Below, piece after piece: positions 24,450 to 32,497 of a stretch of 64,000 nucleotides of DNA. Numbering within the stretch: position 1 is the stretch's first letter; each line of letters starts with the position of its first letter. Location: the NCBI GenBank assembly GCA_052400625.1, contig JBQTGH010000001.1; one strand, 5' to 3'. The notes beneath the pieces were generated by a model that was not told the DNA's origin, searched no databases, and worked only from the letters and a program-made list of their open reading frames with translations. The stretch is from Thermophagus sp052400625 (GTDB lineage Bacteria; Bacteroidota; Bacteroidia; Bacteroidales; Marinilabiliaceae). The position numbers and the translations under genes are program-made.

Positions 24450-26468
24450 TTACAATGAGTCTAAAGCTCTTTGAATATTGAATTCGTCATCATCAGTGAA
24501 ATCATCAAAACCGAAATCGTCAGAATTGGAAGTGTCTGGGACTGTTTCGACAATGATATCCTCATTGTCTTCCTCTTCATTTTCTATTACATGAAGCTTT
24601 GCAAGAGAAGCCTTGCCTTCTTTAGCTATCTTATCAAATTTGCTAACATACTTAGCCTGCTGAGTATAAGCTTCCAGGTCTTCCTCGGTTTGCTCTGCCG
24701 TGGCAGTGTTGTATGTTTTTATCTTATTGGCTTTACAGATAAATGTTTGTCCCTGGTATAAGTAGACTTCATCAATGCCATCTTCAGTCGGCAAGTAATA
24801 AGCATCGACGGTGTAATTGTTAGGCATTAATTTTCCAAGAACTTCAGGAGTAGGGAGTTGATACTTCTCATGAAGCACCGTAACATACTGCGAGCGTCTG
24901 ATGCTCGTTCGAGTATGTTCCCCTATGTACCGTACAAGTATAGCTCTATCAATTTTTGTTAGTTCCGGGTTTTGATTTCGTTTAAGAACTTGCATTCTTG
25001 TCATTCCCGGAAAAAGCTTTTGATTAGGATGTAAACTGTTATTAAACTTTTCTATAACGAACCTGTCATCAGCTACGATTTGGTCGAAGGTGTATGTTTT
25101 TTCTCGGACCTTCATTCCCTCTTCGTCCCAGGTTTTTTCAACCTTAGGTCTGTTGGCTTCAAGCTTTGAGTAAAAACGACCAATTCCGTCCTGGTACCTT
25201 TTCTCATATCCATACTTCTTAACCCTGTTCATTGTCTCTGCATACTTTTCCTGACTGTTCCCAGGGTTACACCAGCGAACAAATGGGAATATAATCCCGG
25301 CTTGCATCAAATCATCTTTAAACTTGTTAACAAGGTGATGTTCAACTTCAACTTCTGCCGGAGTTCCCATATTATTCCTATCAAGGAACCTAAACATGTC
25401 ACGCACACAATTAATGAAAAGATCTTTGTCTTTGTGTTTGCTATAAGCAGCACCAATAACACAACCACTCAAAACGTCGTAAGCATAATAAGCTTTAACT
25501 CTGCTGCCATCTTCAAGCTTGCGCGGCAAGTCGCGGTCATCAAGAGAAATTTTCGACAAACTAAATTGAGGTCCATGCCGATGATGATGGGGCCTGTGCA
25601 ATGTATTAAACGCAAGACTGTCGTTCCTGGCTTTATCTACAATAAGCCTGTTCTTAGGATTATTAATGTAATTCCAGACGGTGCTCTCACTGATCATTAC
25701 AGGTACACCGTTTTTATCAAAGAAGTCGTTCCGGTCGTATATCTCACCAGTATCATAATCAACCACCTCTATGGCTCCTGATAAAAATTGAAGATATAAA
25801 TCATGAACACTCGCGGCGAAAGGTTTATTCGGCATAGCATATAGAGATAGTATGAGCCGTTCTAAGTCTGCCGTAACCTTCCTTGAATTACTATTACAAT
25901 AACCTTTATGAATTAGTGCATGATACCCATCTTCCATGTATTTTTTGTAGCGTTCTTTTAGGCGTCGAGGGTTTGAAGGCAGAGAGTGCTTATATTTATC
26001 TTTTAATTGTTCTACCGTCTTTGCAACACTTTCCCATATATGAGATACCCTGCCGCCTAATGCTTTTCTTTTGCCTATCCTCTTTGTTATCACCCTATGT
26101 ATTGCATTAAGGATATCTGCGTTTGCTGAATATTCTGCAATTACTTCATCCGGCAAATGTCTTCCATCCGGCAGTTTAAAACTACTATAATAAGAGCGCG
26201 CATGATTGTCGGCAATAATGTGTTTTTCAAAATCATCAATCCGGGCCTTTTTCCGCGGATCGCCGATTCTTGCTTCAATGACTACCCTAAACCGGTCGGG
26301 CACTGAATCATATTGAATAAGAGCAGGACGTCCAGGACCACCACCTTTACGAACAACTTTCATTCGTCCCCGCGCAATAAGAGAATCATAATTTGATTTA
26401 CTCATTATGCCTTCGCGATGTAGCCATCCGCCTTCAATACATAATATGTTGTTGTGGTATTCCAACAT
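24450..26468 (-). CDS. MuA-type DDE transposase
   Basis: A 672-residue transposase. Residues ~20–200 form helical DNA-binding domains and residues ~290–470 the RNase H-like core. The catalytic set probably is SLDDRD (first Asp), VEVEHHL (second position, Glu/His rather than Asp) and NPGNSQEKYAE (Glu). The C-terminus is a Mu-type barrel followed by a very acidic tail (GFDDFTDDDEF). It integrates and replicates the phage by transposition. The acid at the second position differs from the textbook triad. Confidence 0.85.
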   Translation of the reverse strand: MLEYHNNILCIEGGWLHREGIMSKSNYDSLIARGRMKVVRKGGGPGRPALIQYDSVPDRFRVVIEARIGDPRKKARIDDFEKHIIADNHARSYYSSFKLPDGRHLPDEVIAEYSANADILNAIHRVITKRIGKRKALGGRVSHIWESVAKTVEQLKDKYKHSLPSNPRRLKERYKKYMEDGYHALIHKGYCNSNSRKVTADLERLILSLYAMPNKPFAASVHDLYLQFLSGAIEVVDYDTGEIYDRNDFFDKNGVPVMISESTVWNYINNPKNRLIVDKARNDSLAFNTLHRPHHHRHGPQFSLSKISLDDRDLPRKLEDGSRVKAYYAYDVLSGCVIGAAYSKHKDKDLFINCVRDMFRFLDRNNMGTPAEVEVEHHLVNKFKDDLMQAGIIFPFVRWCNPGNSQEKYAETMNRVKKYGYEKRYQDGIGRFYSKLEANRPKVEKTWDEEGMKVREKTYTFDQIVADDRFVIEKFNNSLHPNQKLFPGMTRMQVLKRNQNPELTKIDRAILVRYIGEHTRTSIRRSQYVTVLHEKYQLPTPEVLGKLMPNNYTVDAYYLPTEDGIDEVYLYQGQTFICKANKIKTYNTATAEQTEEDLEAYTQQAKYVSKFDKIAKEGKASLAKLHVIENEEEDNEDIIVETVPDTSNSDDFGFDDFTDDDEFNIQRALDSL

Positions 26469-26480
26469 GATGCATACAGA

Positions 26481-26678
26481 TTATTCTGTATTGACTTCTT
26501 TAGCTAACTTTTGACGTGATTCAACAAGCATCCTAAGGACATTTATGGCTTTTTTGTATTTTTTTGACGTAGGACGGCGCAAAATCTGTCTTGTATTATT
26601 GTCCGTTTCGCCAATTATTTCAGCCACAATTTTAATGTCACCAAATTTTTTTTGCTCTAAAACTTGCTTTTCCGTCAT
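26481..26678 (-). CDS. Small basic protein, Ner-sized
   Basis: A 65-residue protein with GDIKIVAEIIGETDNNTRQIL resembling a small helix-turn-helix and a Lys/Arg-rich C-terminus. It is the first gene of the leftward early operon, the slot of Ner in Mu, which represses early transcription. Function inferred from position and size. Confidence 0.5.
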   Translation of the reverse strand: MTEKQVLEQKKFGDIKIVAEIIGETDNNTRQILRRPTSKKYKKAINVLRMLVESRQKLAKEVNTE

Positions 26679-26708
26679 TTTTTCAATTAGCTTTGTAATA
26701 AACTTGTG

Positions 26709-26737
26709 ACAATATTACAGCATTTTCTGTATTATTG
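26709..26737. promoter_or_regulatory. Palindromic operator between early operon and repressor gene
   Basis: CAATATTACAG (26,710–26,720) and CTGTATTATTG (26,727–26,737) are inverted with one mismatch around a 6-bp spacer CATTTT. It lies in the only gap between the divergent repressor and early operon, so the repressor or Ner-like protein probably binds here. It overlaps the repressor's TTG start codon candidate. Confidence 0.6.
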
Positions 26738-27184
26738 CAAGAAAAAAGACAGAAAATTTTGCATAAAAACGCAGAAATATCAGAACGAATTACAAGGATG
26801 CTTGAATTCCTTGAGCTCAAGCCGGCTCAATTTGCTTCAAAATTGGGCTATGATAGAGCACAAACTATCTATGATATAGAAAAAGGTAGATCTAAACCAT
26901 CCTATGATTTTTTTAAAAGATTTGTCGATGCAGGATTTGCTGAATTGATAAACATAGAATGGCTAATTTCAGGTAAAGGACCAATGGTTAGAAACCAAAA
27001 AGAAGTCACTGATAAATCCACAAAAAAAGAAGATGCTGATTTAGCTCCTGTATTAATAGAATATCTCAAAGAAAAAGACAACGACATAAAACAACTCGCC
27101 GAAGAAATTGGCCGCCTTAAAGCAGAAATTTCATACCTCAAGAACAATGCAGATAGAGGCAATATGTACGTTGCCGAACCTTAA
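26735..27184 (+). CDS. Prophage XRE-family repressor (c-like)
   Basis: A 149-residue protein with an HTH_3/XRE domain (ISERITRMLEFLELKPAQFASKLG, then RAQTIYDIEKGRSKPS) in residues ~15–75 and a C-terminal coiled coil (residues ~110–140) for dimer formation. No peptidase domain is present, so it is not LexA-like self-cleaving. The start may be TTG 26,735; the first ATG (26,798) would cut the first helix of the DNA-binding domain. It is divergent from the early genes. Confidence 0.75.
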   Translation: MQEKRQKILHKNAEISERITRMLEFLELKPAQFASKLGYDRAQTIYDIEKGRSKPSYDFFKRFVDAGFAELINIEWLISGKGPMVRNQKEVTDKSTKKEDADLAPVLIEYLKEKDNDIKQLAEEIGRLKAEISYLKNNADRGNMYVAEP

Positions 27185-27307
27185 CACACACAAATAATTT
27201 ACCCCGATAAATTTAACTATCTGACAAACAGACAATAAACCTATGCAAGTCTTTTTCTAATCATGGTATTTTCCCCCGTTTAATTTTAATTATTAGCCTT
27301 CTTTCAA

Positions 27308-27420
27308 GCATTTTTTTGTATTTTATCATCATTCTATTGAATGCATTTTTTTGTATTTTGCAAGCCCTTTTGCAAGCCCTTTTGCAAGTCCTTTGCTATT
27401 TTTTTATGTATTTTATCACA
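27308..27420. mobile_element. Prophage end with transposase-binding-like repeats
   Basis: Three same-orientation copies of GCATTTTTTTGTATTTTATCA-like sequence lie at 27,308–27,328, 27,343–27,363 and 27,395–27,418. Between the second and third are three 12-bp units TTTTGCAAGCCC (the last one TCC). Read leftward the outermost copy starts TGATAAAATAC, matching the TG end rule of Mu-like elements, so the phage probably ends near 27,418–27,420. The target duplication cannot be checked because the other end is outside the window. Confidence 0.55.
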
Positions 27421-27526
27421 GCACAATCAGGCATTAAATTCCCTTGACAATATGCTTGCAAATGCCCTTGTAATATTCTTTTATACAAACATTTAAACAA
27501 TGTTGAAATGGAATGGAAAAGACATA

Positions 27527-27549
27527 AAAAAAGGGACCATAAAAGCCCC
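27527..27549 (-). terminator. Leftward terminator-like hairpin outside the phage end
   Basis: On the minus strand GGGGC-TTTTATG-GTCCC forms a 5-bp stem (one G·U) followed by TTTTTTT. It would stop transcripts that enter from the tandem-repeat side. Confidence 0.4.
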
Positions 27550-27681
27550 TAATTATTGAAGTAATATCGTTGAAATTTTAATATTTCTGCACAATTCGTT
27601 TTGAATTGTTTTTTGTTAATCCCTTAAATATTAGCTTTTTGCGTATTTGCATTTTGCACAATTCGTTTTGTCCCCCTTACG

Positions 27682-28275
27682 CTGCAGGCTGCAGCAGCAT
27701 ATCTTAAACATTAGCTGACCCGCTGCAGCATGCAGGAACAAATCTTAAACGTTAGACGACTCGCTGCAGCGTGCAGGAACAAATCTTAAACGTTAGCTGA
27801 CTCGCTGCAGTGTGCAGGAACAAATCTTAAATGTTAGCTGACTCGCTGCAGCGTGCAGGAACAAATCTTAAACGTTAGCTGACTCGCTGCAGTGTGCAGG
27901 AACAAATCTTAAACGTTAGCTGACTCGCTGCAGCGTGCAGGAACAAATCTTAAATGTTAGCTGACTCGCTGCAGTGTGCAGGAACAAATCTTAAACGTTA
28001 GCTGACTCGCTGCAGTGTGCAGGAACAAATCTTAAATGTTAGCTGACTCGCTGCNNNNNNNNNNNNNNNNNNNNNNNNNNNNNNNNNNNNNNNNNNNNNN
28101 NNNNNNNNNNNNNNNNNNNNNNNNNNNNNNNNNNNNNNNNNNNNNNNNNNCTGCAGCGTGCAGGAACAAATCTTAAACGTTAGCTGACTCGCTGCAGTGT
28201 GCAGGAACAAATCTTAAACGTTAGACGAGCCGCTGCAGCATGCAGAAAGAAATCCTAAACCTTTGCTGTGTCGAT
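27682..28275. repeat. 41-bp tandem repeat array (minisatellite)
   Basis: Units start CTGCAG at 27,723, 27,764, 27,805, 27,846, 27,887, 27,928, 27,969, 28,010 and 28,051, then after the gap at 28,151, 28,192 and 28,233. The period is exactly 41 bp. The consensus is CTGCAGYGTGCAGGAACAAA followed by TCTTAAAYGTTAGCTGACTCG. Each unit holds CTGCA/TGCAG, a short inverted repeat. Variation is limited to C/T at two sites, and the outer units (CATGCAG) have drifted, as at array edges. Degenerate unit-like sequence begins earlier, near 27,620. Confidence 0.9.
28055..28150. other. Assembly gap (96 N)
   Basis: A run of 96 N interrupts the tandem array. The flanking unit starts are 100 bp apart, not a multiple of 41, so the gap length is arbitrary and the true unit count is unknown. 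Confidence 0.95.
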
Positions 28276-28309
28276 CCGAACCAAAAAAGAACATATATAA
28301 AATTCAGGT

Positions 28310-28610
28310 AAATCATGTGAGCTTCATCAGACCAATATAAAGACAATTTTTTTCATAAAAATAAAACGATACATCCATAAATTGATGAAGACAAAAAACT
28401 TTTGAAATGAAACGATCCATGATAAAGTATGCCTCACACAAGAGCATGATTAGTTCTTGCGAGTTCCATCCGACCAATGGATTAACCCATTTTTATACGG
28501 ATGAAACGAGCATGGCGACTTTTGCCACAAAAGTACATGTATAAATTTGGCCAAGCCATGTGAGTTCCATTCGACCAATAACTTAGATATAATTTATACG
28601 GATGAAACAA
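28310..28610 (+). repeat. Cluster of degenerate dispersed repeats
   Basis: Three related copies occur in the same orientation: CATGTGAGCTTCATCAGACC near 28,315, GCGAGTTCCATCCGACCAAT near 28,458, and TGTGAGTTCCATTCGACCAA near 28,559. The last two both run on to TTTATACGGATGAAAC. The stretch 28,503–28,609 matches the prophage copy at 1,425–1,527 in inverted orientation. The two ATGAAAC ends give it the look of a unit about 100 bp long. Confidence 0.75.
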
Positions 28611-28670
28611 AACCCTTTTCTGAATTGTTTGCTTCATCTATTCTAATTCTGACAAATACCTTATTCTTTC

Positions 28671-28701
28671 TTTGCGACACATGGTAATTTTTATTACTTT
28701 G
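28671..28701 (+). promoter_or_regulatory. Bacteroidota-type promoter for the epimerase gene
   Basis: TTTG (28,671–28,674) and TTACTTTG (28,694–28,701) are exactly 19 bp apart, matching TTTG-N19-TAnnTTTG with one mismatch. Transcription would start near 28,708, about 170 bp before the epimerase ATG. Confidence 0.5.
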
Positions 28702-28880
28702 CCTATCATAATAATCCATTGTTCGCTGCAAGGGGAGTTCGGTATGTTTTTTAGGTTAATTCTGCAATATGGGTCTTATTTTCTTTGTGTGCACAATTGG
28801 CATTTAGCGGTTCGAAACAATGGCAGAAAATTATCTTCAGACAGAACACCCCAACACTTAAAACAGCAAAAAAATAACTC

Positions 28881-29861
28881 ATGAATACAATCATCGTAAC
28901 CGGCTGCGCCGGATTTATCGGGTCTCACTTGTCCGCAACCCTTCTCCATGAAGGTCATAAAGTAATAGGCATTGATAATTTTGATCCCTTTTACAGCCTG
29001 GACATCAAACGGCTCAATCTCCAAAAATGTCTGGATTATGAAAATTTCACTTTTTATGAAAAAGACCTGAGAGATGAGTCGTCGGTCAAAGACATCTTTT
29101 CTAATGGTGCGGATATCGTCGTTCATTTGGCAGGGAAAGCAGGTGTACGACCAAGCATCGCTGATCCACAGAGTTATATTGAAAACAACATAACGGCTAC
29201 GAGGGTGGTATTAGATGCCATGAAAACTGCCCACATTCGTAAACTGGCATTTGCCAGCTCTTCTTCGGTTTATGGCAACAATCCCCAAAGGCCATGGAAC
29301 GAAAACATCAATGTGGACCACCCCATCTCTCCTTATGCTTTTTCAAAAAAATCTTGCGAACTGCTCAATCATACCTGGCACCATCTTTCCGGTTTTGATA
29401 TCATCAACATGCGATTCTTTACGGTTTATGGTCCGGGTCAACGGCCGGATCTGGCCATACATAAATTCACCCGAATGATGTTGGAGGGTCGACCGCTCAC
29501 ATTGTTTGGTGATGGCACCACCGCTCGTGACTACACCTATGTATCCGACACTGTCAGCGGAATTATTGGGGTTATCAATTACCTTCTGACTCACGAATCG
29601 GTATTTGAAGTGCTGAATCTGGGAAATAATCAACCGGTTTCCTTAAACGATCTGGTAAAAGAAATCAGTCTGGCAACGGCTATTTCACCCAAAATTGAAC
29701 GGTTGCCCATGCAGCCGGGCGATGTGGACGTTACCTGCGCCGACATCGAAAAAGCTCAAAAGATGATTGGATATCGACCGCAAACAAAACTCCCTGAGGG
29801 ATTAAAAGAATTTGTCGGGTGGTTTAAAGAGCATTATGAAATACTAAAAAAGGGTGTCTGA
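28881..29861 (+). CDS. NAD-dependent nucleotide-sugar epimerase (UDP-glucuronate 4-epimerase-like)
   Basis: A 326-residue extended short-chain dehydrogenase. The NAD-binding motif TGCAGFIGSH is at residues 7–16, the catalytic Ser cluster SSSSVYG at ~126–132 and the Y152-x3-K156 pair in SPYAFSK. The sequence around DNFDPFYSLDIKRLNL resembles UDP-glucuronate 4-epimerases, which make UDP-galacturonate for surface polysaccharide. Substrate is inferred. The stop codon is inside the following terminator stem. Confidence 0.8.
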   Translation: MNTIIVTGCAGFIGSHLSATLLHEGHKVIGIDNFDPFYSLDIKRLNLQKCLDYENFTFYEKDLRDESSVKDIFSNGADIVVHLAGKAGVRPSIADPQSYIENNITATRVVLDAMKTAHIRKLAFASSSSVYGNNPQRPWNENINVDHPISPYAFSKKSCELLNHTWHHLSGFDIINMRFFTVYGPGQRPDLAIHKFTRMMLEGRPLTLFGDGTTARDYTYVSDTVSGIIGVINYLLTHESVFEVLNLGNNQPVSLNDLVKEISLATAISPKIERLPMQPGDVDVTCADIEKAQKMIGYRPQTKLPEGLKEFVGWFKEHYEILKKGV

Positions 29862-29880
29862 TCAGACACCCTTTTTTTTT
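29848..29880. terminator. Bidirectional terminator between epimerase and groEL
   Basis: GGGTGTCTGATCAGACACCC (29,852–29,871) is a perfect 20-bp palindrome with A6 before it and T9 after it. It ends both the rightward epimerase gene and the leftward groESL operon. It includes the epimerase TGA. Confidence 0.85.
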
Positions 29881-29907
29881 AAGATTAAATGATGATCGAT
29901 TAACCGA

Positions 29908-31545
29908 TTACATCATGCCGGGCATTCCGCCGCCCATTCCGGGGTTGGCAGGAGCTGCCGGTTGTTCTTCTTTTTCTTCAACCAATACACATTCGGTAGT
30001 AAGGAACATACCCGCGATTGAAGCAGCATTTTCCAAAGCAACACGAGTCACTTTAGCGGGATCGATAACACCTGATTCAAAGAAGTCTTGATATTCATCA
30101 ATGCGAGCATTGTATCCGAAAGCATCTTTACCTTCTTTAACTTTCTGAACAATAACAGCACCTTCTTTACCGGCGTTAGCGACAATTTGACGCAAAGGTT
30201 CTTCGATGGCACGTTTTACGATTTCGATACCGGTGGTTTGGTCTTCATTTTCACCTTTCATGTTTTCAAGACCTTCGATAGCACGAATGTAGGCAACGCC
30301 ACCACCGGGGACAATACCTTCTTCCACAGCAGCACGAGTAGCGCTCAAAGCATCGTCTACGCGGTCTTTCTTTTCTTTCATTTCCACTTCAGTAGCAGCA
30401 CCAACGTAAAGAACAGCAACACCACCGGCCAGTTTGGCCAAACGTTCTTGCAGTTTCTCTTTGTCGTAATCGGAAGTGGTATTGGCAATTTGAGCTTTGA
30501 TTTGCTGAGCACGCTGATCGATGGCTGCTTTATCGCCGGCACCATTCACAACGGTCGTATTTTCTTTGTCGATGGTTACTTTTTCGGCTTGACCCAGCAT
30601 TTCCATGGTAGCATTTTCCAGCTTCAACCCGGTTTCTTCTGAAATAACGGTACCTCCGGTCAAGACAGCCAAGTCCTGAAGCATTTCTTTACGACGGTCC
30701 CCAAATCCGGGTGCTTTAACGGCAGCCACCTTCAAGGAGCCTCTCAGACGGTTAACCACCAAAGTAGCCAAAGCTTCACCATCAACATCTTCAGCTACGA
30801 TAAGCAGCGGACGACCGGATTGAGCAGTTTGTTCCAATACCGGCAGCAAATCCTTCATAGTACTGATCTTTTTGTCATGGATCAGGATGTAAGGATTGTC
30901 CAATTCGGCCTGCATTTTTTCAGTGTTGGTAACAAAATAGGGAGAGATATAGCCCCGGTCGAATTGCATTCCTTCAACCACTTCAACGGTAGTTTCGATA
31001 CCTTTGGCTTCTTCAACCGTAATAACTCCTTCGTGCCCCACTTTTTCCATAGCCTGAGCTATGAGACGACCAATTTCCTCATCATTGTTGGCAGAGATGC
31101 GGGCTACCTGTTCAATTTTACTGTTATCAGCACCAATCACCTTAGCCTGGCTGCGAATGCTTTCAACCACTTTAGCAACAGCTAAATCAATACCACGTTT
31201 CAAATCCATGGGGTTGGCACCGGCAGTCACATTTTTCAGTCCTACCTTAACAATCGATTGAGCAAGCACTGTAGCGGTTGTGGTCCCATCACCGGCATCG
31301 TCTCCGGTTTTGGAGGCTACTTCTTTTACCATTTGAGCACCAAGATTGGCGTATGGTTCGTTCAACTCAACTTCTTTGGCAACAGAAACACCATCTTTCG
31401 TGATTTGAGGTGCACCAAATTTTTTATCGATAACAACGTTACGACCTTTAGGTCCTAATGTCACTTTTACAGCATTGGCAAGCTGATCGATCCCTTTCTG
31501 AAGCCGTTCACGGGCATCAATATCAAATTTTATCTCTTTAGCCAT
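29908..31545 (-). CDS. groEL: 60-kDa chaperonin GroEL
   Basis: A 545-residue chaperonin of normal length with the invariant ATP-site DGTTTATVLAQ near residue 87, GRNVVIDKKFG near residue 36, the apical-domain sequence and the Gly/Met-rich tail (GMGGGMPGMM). It forms the 14-mer folding chamber in the cytoplasm with GroES, whose gene precedes it by 34 bp. Nothing unusual in sequence. Confidence 0.99.
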   Translation of the reverse strand: MAKEIKFDIDARERLQKGIDQLANAVKVTLGPKGRNVVIDKKFGAPQITKDGVSVAKEVELNEPYANLGAQMVKEVASKTGDDAGDGTTTATVLAQSIVKVGLKNVTAGANPMDLKRGIDLAVAKVVESIRSQAKVIGADNSKIEQVARISANNDEEIGRLIAQAMEKVGHEGVITVEEAKGIETTVEVVEGMQFDRGYISPYFVTNTEKMQAELDNPYILIHDKKISTMKDLLPVLEQTAQSGRPLLIVAEDVDGEALATLVVNRLRGSLKVAAVKAPGFGDRRKEMLQDLAVLTGGTVISEETGLKLENATMEMLGQAEKVTIDKENTTVVNGAGDKAAIDQRAQQIKAQIANTTSDYDKEKLQERLAKLAGGVAVLYVGAATEVEMKEKKDRVDDALSATRAAVEEGIVPGGGVAYIRAIEGLENMKGENEDQTTGIEIVKRAIEEPLRQIVANAGKEGAVIVQKVKEGKDAFGYNARIDEYQDFFESGVIDPAKVTRVALENAASIAGMFLTTECVLVEEKEEQPAAPANPGMGGGMPGMM

Positions 31546-31579
31546 AGTCTAAAAATTTTGTTCGTTTTTTAATTTTAGT

Positions 31580-31870
31580 TTAAGCGATGTAAAGAATGTC
31601 ACTCTGTGAGATGAGCAAATAATCCTCACCATCAATGTTCAATTCAGTTCCGGCGTATTTACCATACAAAACCACGTCTCCGGCTTTAACTTCCATGGGT
31701 TCATCTTTTTTGTCGGCACCGATTAAAACCACTTCACCTTTTAGGGGTTTTTCTTTGGCTGAATCGGGGATGATAATACCACTTGAAGTTTTTTCTTCGG
31801 CTGCCTGTGGTTTTACCAAAACCTTACCGGCAAGAATTTTTCCTTTCAACGTTGACATTTCTATATTCAT
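31580..31870 (-). CDS. groES: 10-kDa co-chaperonin GroES
   Basis: A 96-residue co-chaperonin. KVLVKPQAAEEKTSSGIIIPDSAKEKP covers the mobile loop, and GDVVLYGKYAGTE the C-terminal strand typical of the family. It caps the GroEL ring. The start follows 5 residues of Bacteroidota-type N-terminal extension (MNIEMSTLKGK), so an internal Met at residue 5 could be the real start. Confidence 0.98.
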   Translation of the reverse strand: MNIEMSTLKGKILAGKVLVKPQAAEEKTSSGIIIPDSAKEKPLKGEVVLIGADKKDEPMEVKAGDVVLYGKYAGTELNIDGEDYLLISQSDILYIA

Positions 31871-32130
31871 TTAGACGTTAAACAAATTAATTATTCCGCC
31901 CTGCTTTTAATCACAAACTGTGCCAAAGGTTCGTCTCAGTCTGCCTGCCGAAAAGAAAGACATTTTTTCAGCCGGACTATCCTTCCAAGTAGCCAATAAA
32001 TGGTTGCAAAAGGCTCATTTGAAACACAACAAGCCTCGCCGCCACCCTTCCAGCTATTTCGCCATAGGGCAAAAAAAAAGTGTCAGCCTACGCTGACACT
32101 CTGTCATCATTCTGTCAAAATCGTTTTTTC
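31871..32130. other. Intergenic region upstream of groES
   Basis: About 260 bp holding the groES promoter region and the secG terminator. I find no CIRCE inverted repeat and no clear Bacteroidota promoter match (a TTAATTTG at one mismatch lies about 20 bp before the start). No gene is seen. Confidence 0.5.
32071..32100 (-). terminator. secG operon terminator
   Basis: AGTGTCAGC-ctac-GCTGACACT (32,079–32,100 region) is a 9-bp stem with a 4-nt loop, followed by nine T on the minus strand. It ends the leftward secG operon. Confidence 0.85.
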
Positions 32131-32487
32131 CTACAAGCTATCTTGCGACGAACCTTCGGTTTCGGTCGTTGTTCCCTCTCCAATTCCGAAGTTCGGCAGT
32201 TCCTGAGTCGGTAAATTCATATTCTGAATTTCTTCATCAATTGCTGATCCTGCTCGTCCTGTGCCATTGGGCAAAAACATAACTGCCACCAATGACAATA
32301 CCAAAAGTCCGCCGGCCAGCGTCCAAGTTGCTTTTTCCAAAAAATCGGCGGTTTTACGAACCCCCATAACCTGGTTGGAAGCAGAAAAGTTAGAAGCCAA
32401 TCCGCCACCTTTGGAATTTTGAACCAAAACTATCAGTATCAATAATATACTAATCAAAATCACCAAAACTGAAATAAATTGATACAT
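32131..32487 (-). CDS. secG: Protein translocase subunit SecG
   Basis: A 118-residue protein with two membrane segments (about residues 3–22 and 58–76) separated by GGGLASNFSASNQVMGVRKTADFLEKATW, the SecG signature. The acidic, Ser/Thr-rich C-terminal tail is typical of Bacteroidota. SecG aids export through SecYE. It follows the TPR-protein gene by 10 bp. Confidence 0.95.
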   Translation of the reverse strand: MYQFISVLVILISILLILIVLVQNSKGGGLASNFSASNQVMGVRKTADFLEKATWTLAGGLLVLSLVAVMFLPNGTGRAGSAIDEEIQNMNLPTQELPNFGIGEGTTTETEGSSQDSL

Positions 32488-32497
32488 ATTCTCTTAA

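Larger units (their letters stand above)
27421..28880. other. Gene-free repeat-rich host junction
   Basis: About 1.46 kb without a convincing gene. It holds a minus-strand terminator-like hairpin (27,527–27,549), a duplicated 16-mer (TGCACAATTCGTTTTG at 27,588 and 27,655), the 41-bp tandem array with an assembly gap, three degenerate copies of the dispersed repeat, and the promoter of the epimerase gene. Any short reading frames through the array follow from its repetition and are not supported. Confidence 0.7.

Noticed and set aside
27998..28210. Reading frame through the tandem array and N gap
   Set aside because: It crosses unknown bases and arises from repetition; the 41-bp period shifts frame every unit.
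27682..28275. CRISPR array
   Set aside because: Units are contiguous at a fixed 41-bp period with no unique spacers and no cas genes.
28672..28884. 70-codon plus-strand frame before the epimerase
   Set aside because: It overlaps the promoter and the epimerase start, and its sequence looks unlike any protein.
30088..31458. Plus-strand frames opposite groEL
   Set aside because: Antisense shadows of a highly conserved gene.
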